Shown here: positions 1-11,930 of the stretch, one piece after another
Position numbering within the stretch: position 1 is the first letter of the stretch
Layout: every line of letters begins with the position of its first letter
Assembly (NCBI GenBank): GCA_028671895.1
Contig: CM053809.1
Coordinates: 727,501-791,500, forward strand
DNA from: Oenanthe sinensis
Lineage: Eukaryota > Streptophyta > Magnoliopsida > Apiales > Apiaceae
Reading direction: 5' to 3'
DNA: 64,000 nucleotides
The notes under the pieces: model-generated
Told to the model about the DNA's origin: nothing
Seen by the model: the letters and a program-made list of their open reading frames with translations, nothing else
The model's database searches: none
Made by a program: the position numbers and the translations under genes

Positions 1-966
1 CCTAAGAGACGGTTGCTACTCCTCTTCTTCTTCATCATCAAGTTGCTCGTCAGGAATCCCTTGAAATGCGTCAGTATGGGCAGATGGATTCTGAGCATGT
101 GATGAGATTTGAGAAGTCCCCGCAAGAGTAGTTACACCTGCATCATAAGAAAGCCACACTAGAATATTCTCAGGAATAGACATAGGTTTACCCTGATGCT
201 TATCCTGGTTAGCAATTGTTGTCAGTGACTTAGTACCCATACCAAGAGATGCAGATGTACGACTCCTAACAAATGCCTGCCTAATAGTTAAAGCATTAGA
301 TGGTACAAGATGATTAATTAGCATTTGTAAAAAACGGGGATACCAGCAGACAACATCAGTGGTTGCAATGTCCCTGGTATCAGGTGATCCCATCATGGTC
401 ACAATTTCAGAAAGAACTATCCTTCCATAATTGATATTGAGTTCACGGGCCAGGGAAATACTTAAGATTTGCATGGGAATAGGAATTTGATGAAAATCTC
501 TTTCGCCTGCACGAAAACATCTTGTGATAGCTTTGAAAAAGTAATTCCATTCCAAATGAAAAAATTGTTTTTAAATAGTGGAAGTGGATATTTTACCAGT
601 GGGAGTATAACATCCAATTTCCTCAAAAAACTTTAGGCGCTCGGCCGCTGTAGGTACAGGGTCATAAGAATCCCTTACTGGGAAACCAAGAACTCTATTA
701 AAAACGGCCTCTGTAACCTCAAATTCTTGACCTTCTATGGTAAACTTAAAACCATAGGGGGTCGATTTACTCTCATAAGGAACCGCACTGGTCCATAATT
801 GCTGCAAGGCATCATGAACCAGTGTTGGTTTTGCAGTGAAGGCAATACTAGCTTTGGAGTACAAATTGAGAAATCGTACCCAAAACATGAAACGCGGCAG
901 TTGATCACCAATTTCCGTAGAAATATTATAAAAATTGTTTTTAGCAAGTGAAAATTGGTGAGCCAT
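1..966 (-). pseudogene. RT-A ORF3, N-terminal part, broken and partial
   Basis: This is the N-terminal third of the extra ORF that follows pol in RT-A. It starts at an ATG at 966 (protein begins MAHQFSLAKNN), matching MSHQFSLAKNN in RT-B. A single TAA stop near 573 interrupts it, and the frame then reopens as LEWNYFFKAITRCF and continues to the left. Near position 16 it lacks about 45 bases present in RT-B, next to an acidic Glu run. The N-terminal 200 residues look globular, with WTSAVPYxSKSTPYGFKF and FNRVLGFPV blocks, and recall the domain found in many plant transposon ORFs. The function is unknown. This copy is not expected to make a full protein. Confidence 0.8.
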
Positions 967-1648
967 TTGTGAAAAATAATTTTCCTTGAAATAATGTGAT
1001 CTTTGTAGAAAATAAATAAACAATGCAGACACTTAAGCAAGGAAAATAAACAAATACCAGAAATTCCTTTTAATTAACAAAGAAGACGAAGAGGCCTAAC
1101 TGATAATTAAACTACGAACTTAAATGCAATAAGACGAAATCAAACACAACAATACCAAACAAACTACGTAACTGTAATGTCAAATATGTATGCGTGAAAG
1201 TGTGTGTATAGGCGTGATATCGAGATTGAAGATGAACAGACATGATGCAAAACATAAAAACACACAGTGATCAGAGATGCAAACAATAGATTAGACACAA
1301 TTTTGACAGTAGTTCGTGGTATGTATGAATATTAACAGAGAAATCGCTGTGAAAAAGAAATCGCCTAGGAGGGAGGGTGGGGGCTGTAAAAAATTAGGTT
1401 TTAAACAATGGATAAAAGTGAAAATAAAATCGGGTTAGCTATGTATATATAGGCATGATTGAAAAATGATGAAAATAACCCTGTGAAAATGAAAAAAACT
1501 TAAGTACGTACAGGGTAATCTAAGTCGAACACTATGTCGAACACTAAGTCGAACATCAAGTCGAACTTCGACTTGAGTTTCAACATAGGTGCTAACTCGA
1601 AGTTTAGTCACTTCAACAATTTAAACAGTCAAAACCCTCGAGGAAAAC
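967..1648. other. RT-A pol-ORF3 spacer, left part
   Basis: Non-coding spacer of RT-A, homologous to 47485-48167 in RT-B. Its right end (about 1520-1600) holds several AAGTCGAAC / TCGAACTTCGA motifs of the kind that recur in the RT-A and RT-B LTRs and leaders. I see no RNA gene in it. Confidence 0.75.
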
Positions 1649-3094
1649 TGTTGGGTCCCGGAGATCGTAGAGGGAGGGTGAATACGATTCCCAAATTAAA
1701 ATTATGACTATTAATTATTTTTGGGACAACATAAAAAATTACTTTGGTTCAAACCCGGGTACTGTTTATCATCTTCTTCAACCTCAAGAACACCATTAAA
1801 ATAACCAAGATAATGAACGGTAAATCATCCAAAACACACAACACAACAAGATCTAAGAATATAACTTTATATTCATTGAAGTGGGGTAGATGCTACAAAC
1901 AAGTTCAAGAACATAAGCTTAAGAATACAACAAAGAAGTGATTTTTATCTCCTCTAAAACTATTACATTTTGTAGATCTAGGAAATAAAAATCAACCCTA
2001 TCTTCTATACAAGATTTAACAAATGTTTTCAATAGAAGAATATAGGAGTGGTATAATAAAGAAAATCATGGCTACAAATATTTTCAAGATCTAGTTTGGC
2101 CATGGGGGAGAGAATAATTTTTCTCTCTCCCCCCTTTTCTTTTCTCATCCGGATGCACACACACACCTTTTTAGAAGTAGAGGAGTGGTGTTGCTTTTTG
2201 CTTTTTCCACCTTTTACTCTTGTCCACTCAAATCTTATCTTCAAAGTCATGTGCCAAGCATGCCTTTGGAAATATTTAATGTAAAAGTAATATTTAAATA
2301 AATGTATATAATATAAATAAAGAATGTCTTTATTTATAAAATATATAAATAAATAAATAAATAAATACTTTATTTAATTAAATTAAATATTTTCATCCCA
2401 CTCTTCAATTTGTGTAGACATCCTTATCCAAATACTTGGCCCCGTATACATGACTCCACCACGTCCAAGTATTTGGCCTTCTAATCTGTGAAGCTTTAGT
2501 AAGATCCAATCAGGTTGTGCCGTCTGTCCCTTATCCATTAGGCTGGCATTTCTCCAACACTGATTTACCACCTTTGTTGATCCTCCACATGACTCAAGAA
2601 AACCAACAACTTTAGAATGATTAAAACCATATTAACCGACGAGAGCTTGCCTCCAATGTCCTGACACTTTATGCAACGATCTGGTTCATAAGTGACCAGT
2701 CTTGATAGGGGCTCTTGATCCCGAACATGATTCCACATTCTTCTTTGCAAACCTTACTTGTAGCTTCGATTGTAATGCACTAAAATCTTTATAGACTAAG
2801 ACAATCTTCTGTAGCTTCCACATCCTTGAATAGATGTCAATATCTTTTATTCTCCACTGAGGCCTGAACATGTTAATGAACTTCTTCCAGTGAGCTTCAA
2901 GTCTGTAGATGATCCTTTGATACTTTGTCTTAACAGAACTCTGTGATCCAAGATTTTTGTGCACCTGCATATTATTACATGTCCTGTTCTATCGTTGAGT
3001 TATCATCAACCATTACATAGAGATTACATTTAGCATTTCTAGTACACATGAAAGTGCAGTGAGTTACTTCCCTTCACTCCTATCTCCCCTTTCA
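1649..3094 (-). repeat. RT-C 3' LTR
   Basis: 1,446-bp LTR, the left copy of 24515-25958. It has TG...CA ends and a G-rich stretch followed by TGAATACG about 22 bases from its left end, the U5 signature shared by the LTRs of this window. A small ORF at 1744-1941 occurs identically in both LTR copies, but nothing suggests it is translated. Confidence 0.92.
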
Positions 3095-3110
3095 ATCTCC
3101 CCCTATTTGG
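3095..3110 (-). other. RT-C polypurine tract
   Basis: Directly inside the left LTR the minus strand reads AAATAGGGGGAGAT. This is the purine run that primes plus-strand DNA synthesis, and it fixes the orientation of RT-C as minus. The tracts of RT-E and RT-D are nearly the same. Confidence 0.8.
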
Positions 3111-6100
3111 TTGATATGGAATAGCAATCAAATACTATTTCCCTTTACAATCTCCCCCAAAAGCAATTAAATAAAATTAATTACTAGAGGATAACTCAAC
3201 TAACATATAAGAAATAATTAAAGTACTGGACATGAAAATAATATACAAAAGGTTCTGGAAAGATATAATTAGTTAAATCCAGATTTCCTGAGTTGCTGAA
3301 AATGAATGATGAATTTCTGAATTTCAGTTTCCTTTCGCTTCCTCCACTTCAATGTTCTTCAAAGATGGGGTTCTTTCAATAAAGAAACAAATCATTAGTA
3401 AAGACTTCTGAACAATCATTCTTGTTCATCTTGCAATTCGAACTCGAACATACAGGTCTCTATGTTCCCCATAAGAGGTCAACTCATTCTCCCCTTAAGG
3501 TTGTTCTCTCTTGGAATGAAAGTCACTTCCTTTTCTTTTCAGGATGTTCTATTTCCAGGAAACATATTTTTCTTTCTTCCCTGCACTACTCCACTGACTT
3601 CATCTATCACTGAAACAAGAAATAGAACACACTTGGACACTTCTCAGATGCCCCTTGAAAATCTCCTTCACATTCTTATTTACCCATAAAACTTCTACTT
3701 AGCAAAAACTCCCCTTGAGTTGATACTCTTAAAAGAAATCTTCATTTTCATTTATTGTTCGTGTTAGAAAGAATTCTTCTGCCGAACCTCTCCTAAGAAT
3801 GTTTCAAGGACAGATCTTCAAACAAATAGAGAAAAAATCCCTTAGATATCTTTTCAGAATGAGATATAGCATTGCAAACCAAGATGTTAAGATTCTCCAT
3901 AACTTATCCCCCTTAGTACGACAAGTAACTTCTTCCTAATTGACAAAAAGTAACTTCTCCACTTCAGATGAAAAATTATTTAAATCTACAACACCTTTAG
4001 GGATTAGGCTCTAACCAATTTCTAAGAAACTCCCCCTTAGTAATTTCTCCCTTGCATCACTAAGATTTCAATTTTATCTAATTCTCCCCCTTAGTTCATG
4101 TAAGCTCCAATCCATCCTTGTGTCTTTAGATATCTTCTAAGTAACCTCCACAAGATAGGATTGACAGATCTCATTTCTTGTATCACCAAATTATCCCCCT
4201 TAGTTGAGAATATCCTTTAAAACAATAAAAGTACCATCTACATCCAATCGAATAAGAAACTCTCCTTCAATTGAACATAAAATCCTCCTTAGGCTTAAAA
4301 ATTAATGTCTCCCCCTTTGAGATTGAGAATAACATGAATTACTAGACCCAAAGGTAATAGTTTGGACATTCCCACTAAGCTTCAGCTAGACTCTTCTTCA
4401 GCTTGTCTTCCGGAAAAGAATTTCTTCAACATTTCAGAGCTAGAAAATTCAGTAACAGGATTCAAGCATAGTAGTAAGGTTAATGTTTGGTCTATGGTTT
4501 CCTCACTTCTACTACGTTCTATTGGTGTTTACACTTTCAAGCGTAAGTGTTCCACTCATTTCTCTCCCTATTTCTCTCACTCAAGAGTATCACTCCCTCA
4601 CTACACTCAAGTGTTTCTCTCCCTTACTTGCACTCATTCCATTTATAGCAATTTGTACCTGCAAGTAAATTCATGCTAGTCTCACCAAGATATTATGGAT
4701 CTTTAATTGTAGCATGTTGTCGATCACTAATGATCTAGGTTCTGAGATGGAATCTCAGACAGGTTTTCAGTTAGGCCGTCACCCAACTCACTATGAGCAA
4801 ATCCATGCACACGTGGCTCGTCGTCGGGGAATAACCTTTCTGAAATTGGAATCTCCTCCATTCCAGGAGTGACTGAAATCCCAACACCCTGATCCTCAAA
4901 AGACTCATCAAATTGATAAACCAACTGAATCATAGTCTACGAGTTGTTGCTCAACTACTTTCAGCATCAACAATCTCCCCATATGCAAATCCATGCACTG
5001 GATCATTGAATGTGGTATGCGTACTAGCAGCTATCTAAGCATCAACCGACTCCCCATATGCAAGTCCATGCACTGGATCGTTGACGGTGATATGCCTTTA
5101 AGTTTTGAGCGATCCATGTATGCCAGAATTTGAATTCATGGGAGAGTAGACGTGTACAAACATCTCTCTCAATCACCTGTGAAGATGAATTAACTCACTA
5201 TTTTCAGTCATGGAAAACTGTTAGTGATTGCCTCTCAACATCAACAGATTACTCTGCGGATGTGAAATCCCGTAAGGGAACTAGGATTGTTCCTCCTAGG
5301 AAGGTTGACAAGGATTCTAATATATGGCAAGAAATCCAAGTTTCCCTCAAATACCTGTGAAGGTGGCTCAACAACTTCATTCACCATGAATGGTAAACAA
5401 AGATATTTAGGGGTTTTACTTATACCTCACAATGTGCACTTCTTGCAATGTGTCCTCACAATTGTTAGTCCCAAGAGAGGCTAGAGAACTGTTAGGTCCT
5501 ATAACATCCCTTAGAAGCAAAAACTTTAGGATTACCATCAGCGTGAATGCTTTTGGTGTGCTTGACTCATTACAAGGTGCTCTGGCTGAAGAGCAAATTT
5601 TCAATGAAATCACCCTGTTGAGAGAGTTCATTCAGAAACGGTTGAATTGCCTTTTCAGCTCTGCATGCTTTTGAGAGAATACAGATGAGCTACAGATACC
5701 TCAATTTGTATACTTCTTTCCTTCTCGAGAGGTAGAGCTGTGGGTGCACTTCCGACACATCCTTTGCTGCAATTAATGCAGTTTCTCTCTTAACAACCGG
5801 TAATCTACATAAGTTCCTTATATCACCAAGGGTTGAAAGTTTGAATTAGAATGATAGTGTTTGGTACTAAGGCCTTGGTTAGAAATTGATGGATTATTCA
5901 ACTTCTAGACCTTCCCCTATAGCCACTAAGGCCAAGCCATTATGGCTAAATAGATAGAGTTGATCAGAGCTATATAAAATTTGGTAGAGTATGATTAAAC
6001 TTATTCTCTATTCCTTCTCAGAAATATAACATCGGAGCATGTGTCTTCCAGAAACAATGCACCAGAGCTACAATGTGGTAATTAATAAAGAATAGGTAAA

Positions 6101-8192
6101 AGAATATTAAGCCAAATTTCATAAACTCACAATTTTGAAAAAAAAAAGTTTAACAGATTAACAAAAGTGTTCTTTTGAATTTCTCTTAGACAAATATCCA
6201 ATTGAAATTCAACTCTTTTAACAAAAACATTTTGATTAATAACTCAAATCTATTTCATCTTGCTCACTGTATGTTTTCAGAAATTGTTTTGCAATTCATT
6301 CTTATCGGATATTATCTCCGACTTAAAACATAAATCATTTAAAAAAAATTGAATGAATGCTTTAGTCATACAGTCCAAGGCACTAATCCCAAAGCAAACA
6401 ACCATTGTTTTAATACTACAGGTCAATGTGAAATAAACATTAACAAGAGTTTTGAAAAACGTTTTACCAATGGTTGATACCTCAAGATCAAAATAATTTA
6501 CTCAAATAAAATAGTCTGATACCATGCAACCTAAGTTACAAGTTATCAAGTAACTTTATTTAAACAAATCGTGGAGAGAAAACAGTTTTCATTACAAAAA
6601 AATTAGAGAGAGAGAGGATATATAATTTTGAAATAGAAAGATAATCCTCAAGAAATGTTCTCTTTCAAAGGGAGTTTTTTTAAATAAAAAAAAATTAGTG
6701 GCTTTTCATTCTCTGGCAAATGAATGCATGTTTAGATAAAATATTTTTCACAAGAAATTTCTTTATGCATTCAAGTTCTAAAGAATGAAAAACATATGTT
6801 AATACTAATGAATTATCAAAGATATGAATGACAAGACATTCAAAAGTACTAACATCATTCAATCATTTTGTAATAAAATGCATCTTACTACAAAACAATC
6901 AAGCACATAAGATACTTACATTATGCTAGACAATTACCATTTGTCGATTGAAACAAACACATATTGTAATATAGATCATGGTAATTCTAAAGCATAAAAC
7001 ATAAGCATCCGCTAAACACTGAACATACATTGACCGAATGACAACATCTAACTTCTTACACTACATCTCAACAATTATCACATAAGCATATTGAAAATAC
7101 TCATGAAAATCAGAATGTATGTAAGCTCGAGGTATTAGTTGCATCAGAGATCAAATACCTTTAAATACTAATGCTAAAATTTATGATCTTTGACAACCCC
7201 TCGCGATGTAGTAAATTACTTTTGATATCAGTGTTTTTTTTAAATAATCTTTTTGTCACTTAGTACAGAAATTCTAAGTGACATCACTAATATCAAAAGA
7301 ATGACAACTAATATTAATGGATTTTGTAAAAGACATGAATTACATCACTTAAACTACATATTAAGTGGTTCCATTAATATTAGCATTAAACAATTAGAAG
7401 TAAATAAAATTACAATTAATTGATATATACAAATACTTATGCTGAAACATTTGATACATATAGCATAAATAACATATGACAGCACAAAGTACGAGGTCCT
7501 GAATATAAATTGACTATACAAAGAGATGCTACATTGTTAGGTCCCTAGGTCCCGGGCGATCATAGGTAATCTCATAGCGATAATATTGGGTCCCGGGTGG
7601 TCACAAGCCAAACATTAATCAGTTCCTAGAGATCGTAGACATCTAAATAGCATGAACACTCTCTATAAACATTACATTTAAATAAATCAATATTAGACTA
7701 GAGTGACATACCTTAGTCAATAGAGCTTTTACTGGTGTATGATCGTTGAATGAACAATTACTCCTCTTTGCCCGAGAGATCGAACGTTTACTCCTTTCGA
7801 TATCGAACGTTTACTCCATTTGGACATGAATAACTTTTCAGCTACCAGTTAACATTGTTCCTTGAAACAATACCACGCTCATCCAGACGGAAACTGCATT
7901 ACCTTCAACACCCAAATATTTCCTTGTAGATATTGGTCTTGGTAGCAGCTTCACTAAACTCAGCACTCTAGAAACCAGTAGTCCTGACACTAGAAGAGTA
8001 GAACCTTCAAAAACTCCGAACTACCCTTCAGCTTCTGTATCAATACCAAGTCTTCATGTGGATTGATTCTTTGTGCTAAGTGTATCTGCCTCTGGTTCAA
8101 TTGAGTTAGTTCCTTGATTCGAACCCTACTCAATCTTGATTAGTTAGTGCATCTTCAGTCTTCATTGAATTCACTCAGAAAAACCAAAGAAA
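3111..8192. other. RT-C interior, left half: no recognisable genes
   Basis: About 5.1 kb of AT-rich sequence with only short ORFs (none above about 110 residues) and no retroviral motif in any frame I could follow. Pyrimidine-rich CTCCCCCTTAG blocks recur at about 3900-4330. Two related ~20-bp CATATGCAAxTCCATGCACTGG-type blocks occur at about 4979 and 5055. Three degenerate copies of the LTR-terminal motif GGTCCCGGAGATCGTAG lie at 7540-7640. Parts may be decayed coding sequence, but I cannot assign a product. Confidence 0.6.
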
Positions 8193-8197
8193 TACTC
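8193..8197. other. RT-E target-site duplication, left (TACTC)
   Basis: TACTC directly precedes the TG of the left LTR and is repeated directly after the CA of the right LTR (19689-19693). This perfect 5-bp duplication is the size usual for Copia integrase. Confidence 0.95.
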
Positions 8198-9296
8198 TGT
8201 TATTCGCCCTTAAGTACACTAAGTTTGGAGAAGGGGGGGGGGGGTTGAATACAAACTTAAGAATTAAGTCAACTTCTTGCGGAAATAAGTTTGTACAAAG
8301 AGAGTGTTTAATTAAGATTGATGTAACTAAGAACTGGATAACTAAAGTGTTGATAACAGACACAACAAGATTAAAAATTACTAGTGGATTGTTTTTCCAC
8401 TAGTGTGTTTTTGCTTTCAATTGATCTTAGTAAAAATACTAAGCTGCGTACAAAGTTGAATGTAGAATCTAGAAAAGCATTACAAGTTCTGCCTGATTTT
8501 CTACTTTGCTTTTCTTGAGTTCTATTTCAAAAACAACTACTTCTTTGCTACTGTGTTGTTGCTTTTTATAAACAACAACTACTCCTCTAGTTTTCTATCA
8601 ACTGATAACAATATAATATTACAATTTATACTGTTTACATAAAAATAGAAACTAGCTCCTTTTCACAGCTTTCCTTGTAGAACTTACTAGCTCTGGAAGT
8701 GTCTTTTGTCTTAAGATATTCCTTGGATGCTGTGTTGCCTAGAAAGTCTTCACAGTCCTGACAGGACTGTCTTCCAATGATTCAGTTTCTGCACTTTGCT
8801 TATCCATCGATGGATAGGATATCTGTTGATCAGTTGATGTGTCGATGGATAATTGAGCTATCCATCGACTCCTTATCCATTGATGATTCTTTATCCGTTG
8901 ACTGTAATTATCCATTGATAGCTTTCATCCGTTGAGTAGTGTCTTCATCCATCGACTTCAACATCAGTTGATCACTTCACTTGTGAGAATTCTGACTTAG
9001 AATATTTACAATTGATCAGCCATTCTTCACATCTGTTGAGAAGCTAGAAATTGAAGTCAATAACATCAGTTGACTACATCATTGCATCCATCGAGGTAAT
9101 ACAATCAATTGATAGTGAAACATAAATCAATGCTACAATCCAGTTTATCAGTTGAGAAACAAGTTTCAACTGATAGCTGGTTTCCTAATCAATGGATATT
9201 TATAAGTCATATCCATTGATCAGTTACAAAAATAATTTTGAGTCCCTATTGAAATTCTAAGTAATTTGTTATCATCAAAATTCATAATTCCTAACA
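8198..9296 (-). repeat. RT-E 3' LTR
   Basis: 1,099-bp LTR starting TGTTATTCGCCC and ending ATTCCTAACA, paired with 18594-19688. The run of 12 G at 8233-8244, next to TTGAATAC, accounts for the 4-bp length difference from its partner. A TATAAAA box on the minus strand lies at 8564-8570. Upstream of it in the direction of transcription, 8811-9226 is packed with ATCCATCGATGGAT / ATCAGTTGAT / ATCCGTTGA motifs, about 18 by eye. Confidence 0.95.
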
Positions 9297-9312
9297 ATCT
9301 CCCCCTATTTAT
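9297..9312 (-). other. RT-E polypurine tract
   Basis: The minus strand reads AAATAGGGGGAGAT just before the 3' LTR. It is the plus-strand primer site of the element. Confidence 0.85.
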
Positions 9313-10476
9313 GAATATTTAAAATATGCATAAATTTTCTGTTGATGATAACAAAACTCCTGAACATTTTCATTCTTAGCAAGAATTACAATATTGATAA
9401 GTAAAGTTTTAGACAGAGTAATCAGATACCAGACAGGGATGAATTCTGATAATTTTGATGATTGAGGTTGAATCTCCTATCTTCTCCTTCTTCCCCTTGA
9501 CTCATTCATCTTGTCTTCATTCTCCTTCATCTTCCTGTAGAGGGTTCCCTTCAATATCTTCTCATCTTCAATCCTGTAGTCCAATTGACTTGCCAGATGA
9601 TTTAATTCCAGATTTGGAAGTTTGTCTATTTCTTGACAAATATCAATGCATTTTTCTCTGCCTTCCCTGTCCTTGTATATCATCAAGTAGAAGGGCTCAT
9701 GAAGCACTTTTCTTCCTTCAGGATTCCAGATCTTTATTCTGTCATCCCTTTCTTCTTGAACAGGTGCCTCCCTTATCTTCTTCATTCTTTCAAGGATGGC
9801 CTTTCCTAGCTCTTCAGTTAGATAATACTTCCTGTTGAGCATAGTGTAGATCTTCCTCAAGATGCCATATCCTTGATCCAAAACTTGGTTGAATGTGAAG
9901 GTTGAGTGTGATCCATCTTCATACTCAATGTGAAGAAGATCAACATCTTTCTTCCTTTGCCCTTTTGCTGCAATCATTCCCTCAGCTTTGATTGGCACAA
10001 AGTTTTCAGATTTATGTTTGAACACCTCTATTTCTTTGGCTTGATTACTCCCAGAAGCTTGACCTTCAGTCTTGACTTGTTTTGGCTTCTTCTCCTTGTC
10101 TTCATCAGCTAATGGTCTTTTAACTCCAGATGATTTTGGTGCATCTTTGGGCTTGTTTGCTCTTTGCTTCATCCTTGGCCTCCTTTCACCTTCTTTTCTT
10201 CTGGCTTCTCTTATTAGCCTATCCTCTTCATCATATTCCCTTTGCAATTGAATGGCTAATTCTTCTTGTCTTCTTTCTTGTTGCTCCTTTTCTTTTATGC
10301 CAACTGCTATGGCTTTGCTCAATAATTTTTCACTTTCCCCTCCACCTGTGACAGCTTTCTTTTTATCATCTTCAATTAGCTTTCCCTTTCCTTTCCTGTC
10401 ACCAGGTTGTGAGCTGCTGGTACTTGTTTCCTTGAATTTGCTAGCAATTGCATCAAATTTCCTTACTATGTCTTGA

Positions 10477-10608
10477 GCCAACTCCTTCTTGGGATCTGTA
10501 GACTTTACCACAGCTTCAGTACCACTTGCTTTCTCCAATGCAGCCAACTCCTTCTTGGGATCTGTAGACTTTACCACAGCTTCAGTACCACTTGCTTTCT
10601 CCAATGCA
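10477..10608. repeat. 66-bp tandem duplication inside RT-E ORF3
   Basis: Two identical 66-bp copies (10477-10542 and 10543-10608) encode a repeated 22-residue block containing EKASGTEAVVKSTDPKKELA. The frame is kept. The perfect identity suggests a recent slippage or recombination event. Confidence 0.9.
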
Positions 10609-11739
10609 TCAGCTTCTTGCTTCTCCCCCTTTTTGTTATCAGCAACTGGCACTTGTGCTACTGACTGAGAGAGTATGGGAGTCTCTAAGAGTTTACCCAG
10701 AAGATTGATTTGAGTGACTTGATTCTTCAAAATTTGCTGCATGCTAAGTTCCATGGAGGTTACTCTTTTCTACAATTCCATTACCTTGTCCTTTGCTGAA
10801 AACTCAGTGTCCAACCTTTGCTTGATTCTAGTCAGCATTGTGAGGCTGAGTCTGGAGTCAATGGTGGTGTCAAAATGCATCCTTGAGCTGTCAATGTCTT
10901 CTCTTATTTTCTTCAATTCATACTTGGAGCTTGTGACATGCATTTTCTGGATCTTCAAATTATCCCTGTAAAAGTTCAGAATTCTCCTGTGCAGGGGATC
11001 CACCACATCTACTTCAGCCATGGACCTTCTGTAAAGAGAAATAATGGCCCTTTCTGTTTTAGCCAAATTAGTTTCATCACTAGCCACTTGTGGATCTAGA
11101 AGGTCATCATCAGAATTGTCATCAAAATCTTCAGGATTCATGTGGGATATATCATCAGGTTGACTGGCCAAAAACTCTTTCCCACTCCTGAATTGCTCTT
11201 CTGTCTGCACTAAACCCAGCATTTGCTCAGCTATTTGATTAGATGCTGCTGCTAGTTCCTGATAATGAGGATCTTCATGTTGAAAGGTTGAAGCATCAAG
11301 ATTTACAGCAATTTCATCCTCCACCTCCAAGTTGACTTCTGCACCTCCTGCAGGGACTTCATAGTCTACAGCTCCCCCTGACGCCAGCCCCAACTTCTGG
11401 GTGAGTCCTGCTTCAATCTGCTCAGTTTTAGAAGTTGATGCTTCATGAGATGGTGAAATTGGTTTCTCTCTATTCTTTTCTCTCTCACTCTCTTCTCTCT
11501 TTTCTTGCACCAGGATCTCATCCTGGATTCTCACCTCTCCCTTACTTTCCTCTCCTTTTTCATCACCTGCTAAGGTGGGACTCTCTTTTCTCACACCCTC
11601 TCCTTTTGCCACCTCAGAAGAATTTGAGGGCCCCTCAGTCACACACTCTCCTTTTGCCAAGGTATGCAAACCTTGCCTCTCACACACCTCACCCACTCCA
11701 CTCAATCCTAATAGGGTATTGGCCACTTGAAGTGTTTCA

Positions 11740-11930
11740 ATGGATGATTCATGAATTGACATTAAGGGATCAATCGATGGATAAGAAGTATCCATCGATG
11801 GATGAATATCCGTTGATGGGAGCTCGTCGATGGATGTAAGGATATCCATCGATGATAGTGAACTAGTCAATGGATGTTGGAAGTTATCAGTTGATTGCAT
11901 AATATCCATTGACTGGAGAGAACTAACAGT
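11740..11930. repeat. TCCATCGATGGAT-type motif array inside RT-E ORF3
   Basis: About ten copies of ATCCATCGATGGAT, ATCCGTTGATGG, ATCAGTTGAT and relatives lie in the ORF3 linker and are translated as SMDI, STDI, SIDE and PSMD units. They are the same motifs that fill the U3 part of the LTR of this element. Confidence 0.85.

Larger units (their letters stand above)
1..1648 (-). mobile_element. RT-A Copia element, left segment (ORF3 and spacer)
   Basis: This is the downstream part of minus-strand element RT-A, cut off by the window edge on the left and by the insertion of RT-C on the right. It aligns throughout with 46490-48167 of RT-B (ORF3 start, then spacer), so the two are copies of one family. 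The sequence resumes at 25959 after RT-C; the five bases AAAAC at 1644-1648 are repeated at 25959-25963. The segment holds the start of ORF3 and a non-coding spacer. Confidence 0.9.

Noticed and set aside
1744..1941. 65-residue ORF, identical in both RT-C LTRs (also 24610-24807)
   Set aside because: Its presence in both copies only reflects LTR duplication; I see no family match and no sign of selection.
9477..10754. Separate 425-residue gene downstream of ORF3 in RT-E
   Set aside because: It lies in the same frame as 13454-10770 with only one stop between, so I treat it as the end of ORF3.
9455..11839. Plus-strand ORFs overlapping RT-E ORF3
   Set aside because: They are shadow frames of the minus-strand ORF3, rich in Ser, Leu and Phe as expected from the reverse of Glu/Lys-rich codons.
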